In this document: in pieces, positions 1 through 7,155 of the stretch | Layout: each line of letters opens with the position of its first letter | Position numbering within the stretch: the stretch's first letter is position 1 | NCBI GenBank assembly: GCA_027596195.1 | Contig: JADGJG010000661.1 | Span: forward strand, 1 to 14,551 | Direction: 5' to 3' | Origin: Podochytrium sp. JEL0797 | Taxonomy: Eukaryota > Chytridiomycota > Chytridiomycetes > Chytridiales > Chytriomycetaceae | Length of the DNA: 14,551 nt | Notes under the pieces: model-generated | Database searches by the model: none | The model's input: the letters and a program-made list of their open reading frames with translations, nothing else | What the model was told of the DNA's origin: nothing | Position numbers and translations under genes: made by a program

Positions 1-36
1 ATTTTTCCGTTTTTTCCCCCCATTAATTTTCACCCA

Positions 37-120
37 AAAAAAAAAATCATTTTTTAAACAATTTAAAAAAAAAAATTTTTTATTTCCCCCGGCCCCGCCC
101 CCCCCCCCCCCCCCCCCCCC
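37..120. repeat. Homopolymer-rich segment with a 23-base C run
   Basis: A-rich and T-rich runs are followed by an uninterrupted run of C at 98-120 and a short CA repeat. The first 229 bases hold no gene that I can support; they are the 3' flank of the membrane-protein gene ending at 230. Runs of this length are often mis-sized in assemblies, so the exact length is unreliable. Confidence 0.85.
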
Positions 121-229
121 ACACACACGGCAAAATATTTGTTGGTATTTGTTGCTATAAATTTCATTATTGACTGTAAATTTGGAAAGAAAAAAGTCTT
201 GCAAGAGGGATGATTTGCGTTTGAAGAAA

Positions 230-2010
230 TTACGCGCTTGAGCCGTTTCTTTTCTCATCCGCTCGCTCATTGGAGGTCCAAAAGTGGTCCGAGTTGTTTG
301 GAGAAACCGTGGAGGGAGGTGGCGCGACGCCGTGGTGGCCGGCGTAAACGTCAAACATGGACGGCTTCTCGTCTTCCGGATACCCAGTGTCTTGAGCCCA
401 GGTTCGCGGCTGCTGCTGCTGCTGCTGCTGCTGCTGGGCCTCCATGTGGACAGGAGTGACATAACCGACGGGTGGAATCCACATTTGCTGGTTCGGGTCA
501 TACACGTATCCCGCGTCGTAGTGTTGCTGAGTCGCCTCGTACATGGGGTCGTAATACCCGGCTTGTTGTTGATACGGTTGACCCGCATGGTACGGCAACG
601 TTTGCCCATACGCAGGCACCTGCTGCTGCCAGTTGAACTGCTGAGGATACACATGAGCCGGGTACATCTGTTGAGGGTCTTGACTCCAATGTTGCTGGTC
701 CGGCGAAATCATGGCAGGTTGGTCTTGTTGTCCATCATGCCCAGCAACCAAATATCCTCCAACAGCACCAGCAGCAAGAGCACCACCACCACCGAGGCCA
801 CCATGATCAGGACCACCACTCCCACCACTCCCGTTCCCGCTAGACCCGCTTTGCATGATCCCAGCGCCCGACTCGCTTTTTCTTCTTTGCGCGATAACAG
901 CACTCGCGCGACGGTGTTGCGCCAACGCAGCCCCCACACCCGCGGTACCTGCTCCAAAGGCCGCAAGGTCCATGGACCCCGCCTTTTTCAATTTTCTGTT
1001 TTTTTTTTGTCTCGTCAGTTCCTCGTATAGATTATGGAAGGGGGGGGGGGCCGTCAAAAACACAAACACACACACCTCTGTCTCATGGAAAACCACGCAA
1101 TCCCCGCAATCGCCAAAAACGCAATCGCCCCACCCACAGAAGCACCCACAATCACAGCCGTATTATCATTCGCGCCCTTTCCCGCATCCCCCCCCGCGGC
1201 CACGCTCGTAGTAGTGGTGTGCGTCGTTGTTGGGATGACCCCTCCACCCCCCGTGGGCGTGGGTCCGATGATGGAAGAGGATGGGTGGATGGGGATGATG
1301 TTGGTGGTGGAAGCGGTGAAGGAAGGGGTGGGTGGGGTTTGGCTGGGCGGTGGAGATGGGCTTGGAATTGGGCTTGATTCGTCGGAGGAGGCGATAGAGG
1401 CAGTGGTTGTGGGGGCGGCGATAGAAGCGGTGGTTGTGGGGGCAGCAATGGAAGCAGTGGTTGTTGGGACAGCGATGGATTCGGTGGTTGTTGGAACGGC
1501 GATCGATGTGGTCGTTGGGGCTGGAGCTGTAGTGGGAGGTGCTGGAGCAGTAGTGGGAGAAGGGGCGGGGGCAGTGGTGGGCGGAGCGGGGGTGGTAGTG
1601 GGAGAAGGAGCGGGGGCAGTGGTGTGGGGGGCAGTGGTGGGAGAGGGGAGGGCTTCTGTCGTGGGCTCGACAATGCTGGCAGTCGTTGGAGGGGCAACGC
1701 TTTTGGTTGTAGTTGGAATTTCAACCGCGCTCGTTGGTGAAGGGATTTCAGCAGCACTCGTGGTCTGCGGGACATCGATCGATGCAGGAGTGGTGGTTTG
1801 TTCAATGGGAGAAGAAGTGGTTGGTTGAGGAAGAGGAGCGGTAGTGGTTGGAGAATCGACAACAGGCGAGGTTGGTATAACGATTTGAGATGTAAGAATG
1901 TCGGCAGTCGTCGAATCGGGAACATCTGAAGTTACCACTGGTTCCGGGGCCGGACGCACAGGTTCGGTGTTCACGGGTGTTGGCACATCGTCAGTTCTTG
2001 GAGATGGCAT
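230..2010 (-). CDS. Mucin-like single-pass membrane protein with Gln/Tyr-rich cytoplasmic tail (two exons)
   Basis: No family was recognised. The model is exon 1 2010-1076, intron 1075-996 (GTGTGT...ACAG, branch-like AACTGACG, phase 2) and exon 2 995-230, giving 566 residues. Residues 1-280 are Thr/Pro/Ser/Ala-rich with tandem PTTTASIA-type repeats and should be heavily O-glycosylated. About 284-308 is a Gly/Ala-rich transmembrane helix (VGGAIAFLAIAGIAW) followed by RQRKLKK. The tail is Gly-rich, then Gln/Tyr/Pro-rich with a nine-Gln run and the motif YVYDPNQQMW. The intron joins the helix exactly to the basic tail, which supports the splice. The ATG at 2010 is the first in frame; codons back to 2100 are open but start only at TTG. 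No signal peptide is seen. It is a paralogue of the next gene upstream (3332-2238), clearest in the helix and tail motif. Role unknown; a surface sensor or adhesin is a guess. Confidence 0.8.
410..436. repeat. CTG/CAG trinucleotide repeat (9 units)
   Basis: Nine perfect CTG units on the plus strand, read as CAG on the coding strand, encode nine consecutive glutamines in the cytoplasmic tail of the protein at 2010-230. Pure CAG coding implies recent replication slippage and likely length variation between strains. Confidence 0.95.
1391..1520. repeat. 27-bp coding tandem repeat (about 5 units)
   Basis: Units begin at 1391, 1418, 1445, 1472 and 1499 (the last incomplete). Each encodes a nine-residue block close to SIAAPTTTA in the ectodomain of the protein at 2010-230. 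Neighbouring units differ at several positions, so the array is not entirely fresh. Confidence 0.9.
1519..1640. repeat. Imperfect Pro/Thr/Ala coding repeat (about 45-bp period)
   Basis: Next to the 27-bp array, a longer imperfect unit encodes TTAPAPSPTT and PAPPTTAPAP blocks in alternation. It extends the mucin-like stalk of the same protein. Confidence 0.7.
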
Positions 2011-2237
2011 GATCGGCTCAATCGAAGGAGTTGGGGCGGGGGGAGGCTCGGATTTGGAGAGCAATAAAAGGTCGTATATGGGATGCGAAGAAAATAACAA
2101 CCTTGTGAGTCACGAACCTTGGGGGTGGCGGCCAACACTTCGGCTTCGGACGTGTGATTTAAATCCTTAAGTGGCCGTAATAACGAATGATAATAAAGCA
2201 ATCTTATTATTCTTTCATGCAAAACAAATAAAAGTAA

Positions 2238-3332
2238 CTACTTTGATGGCGGAGCTGAATCCACAATCGCATTATTTGACTGAACCCATTGTTGCAGCTG
2301 TGGGTCATAAACCCATCCCTCATACTGCCCCGCATAATGTTCGGCGCTCAAATTTTGATTTGGATCTTGTCCGTCGTGATACTCCTGTTGCCACTGAGGG
2401 TTTTGCTGATGCCATTGGTACCACTGCTGGTACTGCTGATGCTGCCATTCGAGATAAGTTTGAGAAACTTGAGCCTCCTGCTGGGGCGGAACTTGGTGTT
2501 GGTTCGGGTCAAACCCTCCATTTCCAACTTGCCCGACAACCCCAAACCCAGTCGACCCCTGCACGCCTTGATTCCCAACCACAACATCACCACCTCTTGC
2601 CTGATTCCCAACCACACCACCACCCCCTTGACCACCCTCCCCAGCACTCCCCATCTTAGCCTTCTGCGAATGCGACCTCTCCAACATTTGTGACGGCAAA
2701 AACCCCTTCTTCTCCCTCTGCTGCGTCGCCACAAGTAGTGGACCGTTTGTGCTATTCAACGCGGTCCCCCGCGCGAGCGTGTTGAGTCCCATCCCGGGTT
2801 TGTTGGCACGCTTGTGTTTGTACGACCACGCGAGGATCCCCACGATGGCGAGGAACGCGATCGTGCCTCCGACAGCGGCGCCGACAACGACGCCAGAGGA
2901 AGGGCCGGAGCTGGTGGCGTTGTTGGGGTTGCTTGAAGCGCTTGTGACGGGGAACGGAATGGCTGGGACACCTGTGGTGGTGCTTGGGGGAGCGATTTGG
3001 AAGGATGTGGTGGTTGTAGTGAATACCGTGGTGGTCGTGGTGGTGGAAGTGGTGATTTTGGATTGGGTGGAGAGTGGGCCTGGAAGAGCGGCAGTTGTGG
3101 GAACCACGGGCTGTGCGTTAGTTGTTGTTATGACTGGTTGTGGAACTATTTTACTTGTTGTTGGTTGAATTGGTGGGAGGGGAATTTGGCTTGTGTGAAT
3201 TTGTTGTGCTGTTGTCGTGGGCTGCACAGGAACAACTGGAGCTTGCGTTGGACTTGGAATATGCACCGCAGAAGTTACAATAGCAACTGGGGCAGCTGAC
3301 GTAACTGGCGGAATCACTGGGACGGAAGACAT
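2238..3332 (-). CDS. Mucin-like single-pass membrane protein with Gln-rich tail (single exon)
   Basis: This gene encodes 364 residues from an ATG at 3332; no family was recognised. Residues 1-145 are Pro/Thr/Ser/Val-rich with a poly-Thr stretch around 95-110. About 147-170 is a helix (VGAAVGGTIAFLAIVGILAW) followed by YKHKR. The tail has a Gly-rich zone with repeated VVGNQ blocks, then a zone of Gln, Trp and Tyr, ending near WVYDPQLQQW. The helix and this last motif match the adjacent downstream gene (2010-230), so the two are tandem paralogues. There is no signal peptide; Arg/Lys after the helix predicts N-outside, C-inside. The ATG lies shortly after the relatively AT-rich 3333-3480. The role is unknown; repeat-rich proteins of this build act as adhesins or wall sensors in other fungi, but nothing here proves that. 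Confidence 0.82.
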   Translation of the reverse strand: MSSVPVIPPVTSAAPVAIVTSAVHIPSPTQAPVVPVQPTTTAQQIHTSQIPLPPIQPTTSKIVPQPVITTTNAQPVVPTTAALPGPLSTQSKITTSTTTTTTVFTTTTTSFQIAPPSTTTGVPAIPFPVTSASSNPNNATSSGPSSGVVVGAAVGGTIAFLAIVGILAWSYKHKRANKPGMGLNTLARGTALNSTNGPLLVATQQREKKGFLPSQMLERSHSQKAKMGSAGEGGQGGGGVVGNQARGGDVVVGNQGVQGSTGFGVVGQVGNGGFDPNQHQVPPQQEAQVSQTYLEWQHQQYQQWYQWHQQNPQWQQEYHDGQDPNQNLSAEHYAGQYEGWVYDPQLQQWVQSNNAIVDSAPPSK

Positions 3333-3483
3333 TTCGTTGGATGTAATTTTTCGAATCGTTCTTTTTGTTCTTCGTCGTTTTTCAACAAAACCTTATCATT
3401 TGTCGTTCTTCTTCCTCGTATTAGTTGAAATAAGATTTGTTACATGTCGCATCTTGCGAATCCATCAACAAATCTGAGCGGCG

Positions 3484-3588
3484 TCAATCGGTGTAGATCT
3501 GTGTCGGCCCGACGATCGTGACCCGTTGCTTTCCTGCGAAACCATATCCAGGCGTCTTATACCCCCCCACGAATAGACATTGGCACAT
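3484..3588 (-). other. Small open frame of 34 codons, coding status unknown
   Basis: An ATG at 3588 opens a frame ending in TGA at 3484-3486. The product begins MCQC and contains the protein-like stretch YGFAGKQRVTIVGP. No family was recognised. It may be chance, a micropeptide, or a remnant of a longer exon: the frame stays open upstream of the ATG only to a TAA about 13 codons away. Confidence 0.15.
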
Positions 3589-3629
3589 GCGATTGAATCT
3601 CGGCTGAACTTCCGTGCCTTAAGTCGCGC

Positions 3630-3662
3630 TTAAAAATTACGTAAAAATTACGTAAAAATTAC
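3630..3662. repeat. Three tandem copies of an 11-bp AT-rich unit
   Basis: The unit GTAAAAATTAC occurs twice perfectly (3641-3651, 3652-3662) and once with the first base changed (3630-3640). It is intergenic, about 300 bp upstream of the ATG at 3332. A tandem protein-binding site is possible but not shown. Confidence 0.85.
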
Positions 3663-3888
3663 TTGAAAAGAGCGATGCCATTGCCAACCGAAGGAAGGAT
3701 GGCAAATGCAGGAACTACGATTTTCTTCGACCGTGAGCTGCAGAGGACGAGGGTGGGATGTTATATTTACTATCCAAAATGGAGACGCGGTCGCGAATCC
3801 CAACTTGAACCACTCTTCCGAGAAAGTAGGTGACGCAAAGGCGACAAAGATGGGGCAAAACCCCCGCGCGTTCTTTTATTCTTTTTAG

Positions 3889-4698
3889 TCAAATCTCCAA
3901 CCGCCCACTTCCCCGATGATCTCTCGCAACCCCCTTCAAATCCTCCACCTCCCTCCTCTCCAATTTCCGCACCGCCGGCCCCCACTCATACCGCGTCGCA
4001 GGCTCAGGCGCCCTCGCGGTCCCAACCATCGAATCTCCATCAAAGAAATCATCCGCTTCGTAAAACTTGGGTTTTTTCGGAACCATGGGCATCTCGAATT
4101 CTTGCTCGTGACTGTGGAACCGCTCGCTGACCCCGTTTGAGCACGATTTGCTCGCGAATTGGGTGGTGGATTGATCGTCGCTGTCGACGCGATTACTCGC
4201 TTGTGAGGGTACCTTTTTCCCTCGTTGCAGGGAAAAGTAAAGCACGACGGAAAGGAATGATAAGAGAATCGCAACGCCGGCCCCGATCGCGACAATGACG
4301 ATTCCAATGGGTTGTCCGTTCGGAACGAGTGTTGTGATGGCAGTTGAGTCCATGCTCGTGTTCGTGCTCGTGCCGGTAGTAGCGGAGGTATCTGGCGGTA
4401 TCTCGATCGCGGTGAAAGATGTCACGAATGCGCTCACGAACGGGACTTTAATAAGCGAAGGAGGCAACTGATCCAACGGGATGTTGTCTGGTGGCAGGGG
4501 TGTGTTTGGAGGGAGCCGAAAGCGATGATCTGAACAGGGGGGAAACGGCACGTTCACGACTTGGCAAGGGAGGTTTGGGTCTTGACAGAGTGCCGTGCTG
4601 GCCCAACAGGGTTGTTGGTCGCAGGTGACTGTTGTGGTGCCGGGCAACACGCAGGCGTATGATTGAGCCACTGGTGGAGGAGGTTGCCTTTTCCGCAT
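3889..4698 (-). CDS. Six-cysteine ectodomain, single-pass membrane protein with DDFFD tail motif
   Basis: This gene encodes 269 residues from the ATG at 4698; open codons upstream start only at a TTG (4752). No family was assigned. After a short basic Pro-rich start, residues 16-55 hold six cysteines at 16, 26, 31, 38, 45 and 55, ending in the block VPFPPCSDHRF. Residues 60-130 form a Pro/Thr/Ser-rich stalk. About 131-155 is a transmembrane helix (IGIVIVAIGAGVAILLSF), followed by LQRGKK. The cytoplasmic tail contains YEADDFFDGDSMVGTARAPE and a charged C-terminus. The first three cysteines, the spacing pattern and the DDFFD motif are shared with the upstream neighbour (5802-4858), so the two are tandem duplicates. 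No signal peptide is seen, so insertion as a reverse signal anchor is inferred. Ligand and function are unknown. Confidence 0.8.
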   Translation of the reverse strand: MRKRQPPPPVAQSYACVLPGTTTVTCDQQPCWASTALCQDPNLPCQVVNVPFPPCSDHRFRLPPNTPLPPDNIPLDQLPPSLIKVPFVSAFVTSFTAIEIPPDTSATTGTSTNTSMDSTAITTLVPNGQPIGIVIVAIGAGVAILLSFLSVVLYFSLQRGKKVPSQASNRVDSDDQSTTQFASKSCSNGVSERFHSHEQEFEMPMVPKKPKFYEADDFFDGDSMVGTARAPEPATRYEWGPAVRKLERREVEDLKGVARDHRGSGRLEI

Positions 4699-4857
4699 GA
4701 TATTGGTTTGGTTCAAATTGGATTTTTTTGCTTTCCCGCTCGATTTAATCAAAGAAACGTTTGGATCAATAATTTCTTCCTTTCTTCATATCTTACTAAA
4801 GTTTGTATTTTCGCATATCTATCTACCATTCACCTAGCCAAAGTAAAAAAACCAAAT

Positions 4858-5802
4858 TCAAACGCCCGCAAAAGGCTTGCTCTTCTTTTTCGTGATTGCA
4901 TTCCCCGATGGGAAGTAATACCCCGTCTCCTCCACACTCGAAACAGCAGAAACAGTCACCGACGCCGTGTCTGGCAGTGCCAACGCTTCTGGTTTCACTT
5001 CATGATGCTTCTGCAACGCAAACTCGAGATCCGAAATTCCATTCGGAACACCCACACCGTTTCCACACGCGACAGGAACAGGAGGCGCAGGAAACCCCGG
5101 AAGTCGCGTCAACGCCGGGTAAGTAGTCGGACCAAACGGTTGATACCGGAACGCGGGGTTGCTCAATGCCGAATCCAACACAGACTCCGGGTTCCTCGTC
5201 GCCATTGAACTCGCGTCGTCGAAAAAGTCGTCAGAGAAACCGATAGGGGGAGGTGGAGCGTGCAAGTGTTTGGGGAGGTGTGTGACTGGGTGGCTCACGG
5301 TGGCCATTTTTGTAGCCGGATCATCTCCTCGGGCTTGTGAGTCAAGCCCGACGGTGCTTCTCCGCTTTCGCTGGTGGTTCGCAAACAGGGCGATCGCAAA
5401 GACGGCGACTACGGCGATAGCACCAATGGAGGCATAGGCGGTGAGGTTCTCCTGGCTGGATGGGTGGGTGGGTGTGGTGGATACGGTGGGAGCCATAGGG
5501 GCAGCGGGTGACGGTGAAGCAGTGGGAGAAACGGCAGCGGTGGCAACGACTGGGGGCAGTGGCTTTGGATTCGCTTGCATTTGGAACCCAGGTTGAGGCC
5601 ATCCCGGCGGTGGGACAAACTGGCGGTTGGGGCAGCCGGGAAAAGGCGGAAGTTGGACTTGGACGCACGATGTTCCCGGCGCGACGCAGGGAGCAGGTCT
5701 CCCTGGGCCACATCCCTGGTCGTCGCACTCGGGGACCGTTTGGTCGGCGTATACGCAGCCGTATCCAAAGCCGGGTGGAGGGAACGGCCAGGCGGGTTCC
5801 AT
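4858..5802 (-). CDS. Six-cysteine ectodomain, single-pass membrane protein with DDFFD tail motif (paralogue)
   Basis: This gene encodes 314 residues in one exon from the ATG at 5802; two TTG/ATT-initiated extensions upstream were rejected. Cysteines sit at 16, 26, 31, 39, 46 and 57, ending in LPPFPGCPNRQF. A Pro/Ala/Thr stalk follows. The helix is at about 121-141 (YASIGAIAVVAVFAIALF), then NHQRKRR. The tail carries FSDDFFDDASSMATRNPE at 189-206 and ends in a Lys-rich KKKSKPF. The shared cysteine frame and tail motif make it a paralogue of 4698-3889, with a gap of about 160 bp between the two genes. The region just upstream of the ATG contains an E-box palindrome, and beyond it the decayed glycosylase fragment, so this promoter has been assembled next to duplicated coding DNA. 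Function unknown; the conserved acidic-aromatic tail motif looks like a docking site (inference). Confidence 0.82.
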   Translation of the reverse strand: MEPAWPFPPPGFGYGCVYADQTVPECDDQGCGPGRPAPCVAPGTSCVQVQLPPFPGCPNRQFVPPPGWPQPGFQMQANPKPLPPVVATAAVSPTASPSPAAPMAPTVSTTPTHPSSQENLTAYASIGAIAVVAVFAIALFANHQRKRRSTVGLDSQARGDDPATKMATVSHPVTHLPKHLHAPPPPIGFSDDFFDDASSMATRNPESVLDSALSNPAFRYQPFGPTTYPALTRLPGFPAPPVPVACGNGVGVPNGISDLEFALQKHHEVKPEALALPDTASVTVSAVSSVEETGYYFPSGNAITKKKSKPFAGV

Positions 5803-5832
5803 TTCGATTTGCAATCAAAAATTGAGAGATTG

Positions 5833-5846
5833 CTCACGTGCGTGAG
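5833..5846. promoter_or_regulatory. Palindrome containing a CACGTG E-box
   Basis: CTCACGTGCGTGAG is a near-perfect palindrome centred on CACGTG (5835-5840), about 31-44 bp upstream of the ATG at 5802. CACGTG is the classical site of bHLH regulators. With no expression data its use here is only a possibility. Confidence 0.35.
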
Positions 5847-5865
5847 ATACAAAGATTAGACACAT

Positions 5866-6056
5866 TTTTCAGACTACGATCAACGCGTAACAAATGGCGG
5901 GGCACCCACGCAATCGAAATCCATGCAATTTTAAGTCCTTGGACAACTCGTCAGCTCGACATGCACCCTCCTTCCAATCCATCAACGACCCACCTGCACT
6001 GCCACAGATAAAAGGATAAATTCATTGAACACTTTACAACAGCATTAACACGCCAA
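5866..6056 (-). pseudogene. Decayed partial duplicate of the DNA-3-methyladenine glycosylase gene
   Basis: This stretch aligns with 6181-6380 of the intact glycosylase gene next door, in the same orientation. One block of 37 bases (from about 5958 against 6281) matches at about 31 positions. A second (about 5883-5945) also aligns well with few gaps. Translated, LWQ, GLEGGC and an LK...P pattern fall in the same order as glycosylase residues 166-240. A stop codon at 5951 and length changes break the frame. It begins immediately after the stop codon of the intact gene and lacks the N-terminal half and the final zinc ligands. It now forms the upstream region of the gene at 5802. Confidence 0.8.
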
Positions 6057-6059
6057 ATT

Positions 6060-6890
6060 TCATTCCGGTTTCGCGTCTTTCGCGTCTTTCGCGTCATTCG
6101 CGTCTTTCGCTTTCTCATCGCCCTTCCCCTCCTTCCCAGCATACCGAAAACAATCCGGATGATGATCATCCACCATCCCAATCGACTGCATCAACGCATA
6201 ACAAATCGTCGGCCCCACGAACCGAAACCCCCTCCCCTTCAAATCCTTGGACATATTTTCCGACTCCAAACTCGTGGCACGACATTCGCCCTCCTTCCAC
6301 TCCACCAACGGCCCCCCCTTCGGCGCAAACTGCCACAAATACTTCCCAAACGACCCAAATTCACCCTGCACCTTCAAAAACGCCTTTGCGTTCTCAATGG
6401 CAGATGATATTTTGAGCTTATTGCGGATAATGGAAGCGTCAGCCACAAGAACCGCGATTTTGTCATCACCATAAGCAGCCACAAGACGCGGATCGAAATT
6501 ATCAAAAGCGATTTTATACGCTTGTCTCTTCTTCAGAATCGTAAGCCAATTGAGACCCGCTTGCGCGCCTTCCAGACAAACAAGTTCAAACAAGAGACGA
6601 TCGTCGTTTTGCACGGGAACGCCCCACTCATGGTCGTGGTAGTAGAGGTAGAGTGGGTCGGATGTGCACCAGGCGCAGCGGGTTGTGCCGGAAGCGTCTG
6701 TGGTGGTTTTCATGTGAGGGTGTGGGGTGACTGGTTTCGCATGTTTGGGGGTTGCAGGTTTCTTGGCGGGTTTTGGGGTGGGTTTCTTGATGGGTTTTGT
6801 CGTGGGTGTTGGGGCAGGGGGTGGAAGGGGGGAGACTTTTGCGCTGCGGAGGGTGCGCGTGGCAGCGATGGCGGAGCGGATGGGAGGCAT
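6060..6890 (-). CDS. tag: DNA-3-methyladenine glycosylase I (Tag family)
   Basis: This gene encodes 276 residues in one exon from the ATG at 6890. Tag enzymes cut 3-methyladenine from alkylated DNA to start base excision repair. The catalytic domain spans about 71-251. Zinc ligands of the family are all visible: Cys72 (RCAWC), His85 (YYHDHEWG), His243 and Cys247 (DDHHPDC). The base-binding Glu107 and Trp115 lie in CLEGAQAGLNW, and FVGPTICYALMQ is the family's C-terminal signature. Bacterial enzymes are about 187 residues; the extra here is a 70-residue N-terminal extension and a repeat-made C-terminal tail. The extension starts with an Arg/Ala/Ser-rich, acid-free stretch like a mitochondrial presequence, then a Pro/Lys linker that could also act in the nucleus. 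It is transcribed divergently from the gene at 7156. A broken partial copy follows its stop codon. Confidence 0.97.
   Translation of the reverse strand: MPPIRSAIAATRTLRSAKVSPLPPPAPTPTTKPIKKPTPKPAKKPATPKHAKPVTPHPHMKTTTDASGTTRCAWCTSDPLYLYYHDHEWGVPVQNDDRLLFELVCLEGAQAGLNWLTILKKRQAYKIAFDNFDPRLVAAYGDDKIAVLVADASIIRNKLKISSAIENAKAFLKVQGEFGSFGKYLWQFAPKGGPLVEWKEGECRATSLESENMSKDLKGRGFRFVGPTICYALMQSIGMVDDHHPDCFRYAGKEGKGDEKAKDANDAKDAKDAKPE
6073..6108. repeat. Four tandem 9-bp units in the end of the glycosylase gene
   Basis: GCGTCTTTC is repeated at 6073, 6082, 6091 (one substitution) and 6100. On the coding strand it encodes an Asp-Ala-Lys series (KDANDAKDAKDAK) after the last conserved residue of the enzyme. 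It adds a charged tail of variable length and should not affect catalysis. Confidence 0.9.
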
Positions 6891-7155
6891 TTTCCGGCGA
6901 CTTTTTTCTGGTGTTTTTCTGAGTCACAAACAAAGGAAAAGAAAAAAAAGAGAAGGGAGAAAGAAAGGAAGGGAAAGAAGGGAAACTCGATATCAGTAAA
7001 ATGAGTAAAATAAATAGTGAAGAAAGAAGAGAGAAAAGAGGAAAGGAATTCAGATGTATTCTTTCTTCACTTCTATTTTTTTATATATTTTAACTATGTT
7101 GTCTTCGTGCACATTTTTTTAATCAGCGAAAAATCGATTTGACAAAAATTTGAAC
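6891..7155. promoter_or_regulatory. Divergent promoter region with purine-rich tracts and a TATA-like stretch
   Basis: The 265 bp between two divergent ATGs (6890 minus, 7156 plus) must hold both promoters. On the plus strand about 6932-6986 and 7019-7048 are almost pure purine. At about 7075-7090 the sequence ATTTTTTTATATATTTT lies roughly 65-80 bp before the plus-strand ATG and could act as its TATA element. Start sites are not known. Confidence 0.5.

Larger units (their letters stand above)
3333..3888. other. 556-bp intergenic region: promoter side of one gene, 3' flank of the next
   Basis: This lies between the start of the minus-strand gene at 3332 and the end of the minus-strand gene at 3889. 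It contains an 11-bp tandem repeat (3630-3662) and one short open frame (3588-3484). A TTTATT at 3875-3880 reads AATAAA on the minus strand, just past the stop at 3889, and could be a polyadenylation signal. No convincing gene or RNA was seen. Confidence 0.6.

Noticed and set aside
1034..1828. Long plus-strand open frame with Val/Gly repeats
   Set aside because: It is antisense to the Thr/Pro-rich repeats of the minus-strand gene; its VVVG pattern is simply the complement of the repeat codons.
1152..1925. Pro/Leu-rich minus-strand open frame overlapping the mucin-like gene
   Set aside because: A frame-shifted reading of the same repeats. The chosen frame alone gives a transmembrane helix that splices cleanly to the tail.
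2011..2100. N-terminal extension of the 2010-230 gene starting at a TTG
   Set aside because: A nuclear gene should start at ATG; the extension has no ATG and no signal-peptide character.
3630..3662. Short repeat array as a CRISPR
   Set aside because: Units are 11 bp with no spacers, and the genome is eukaryotic.
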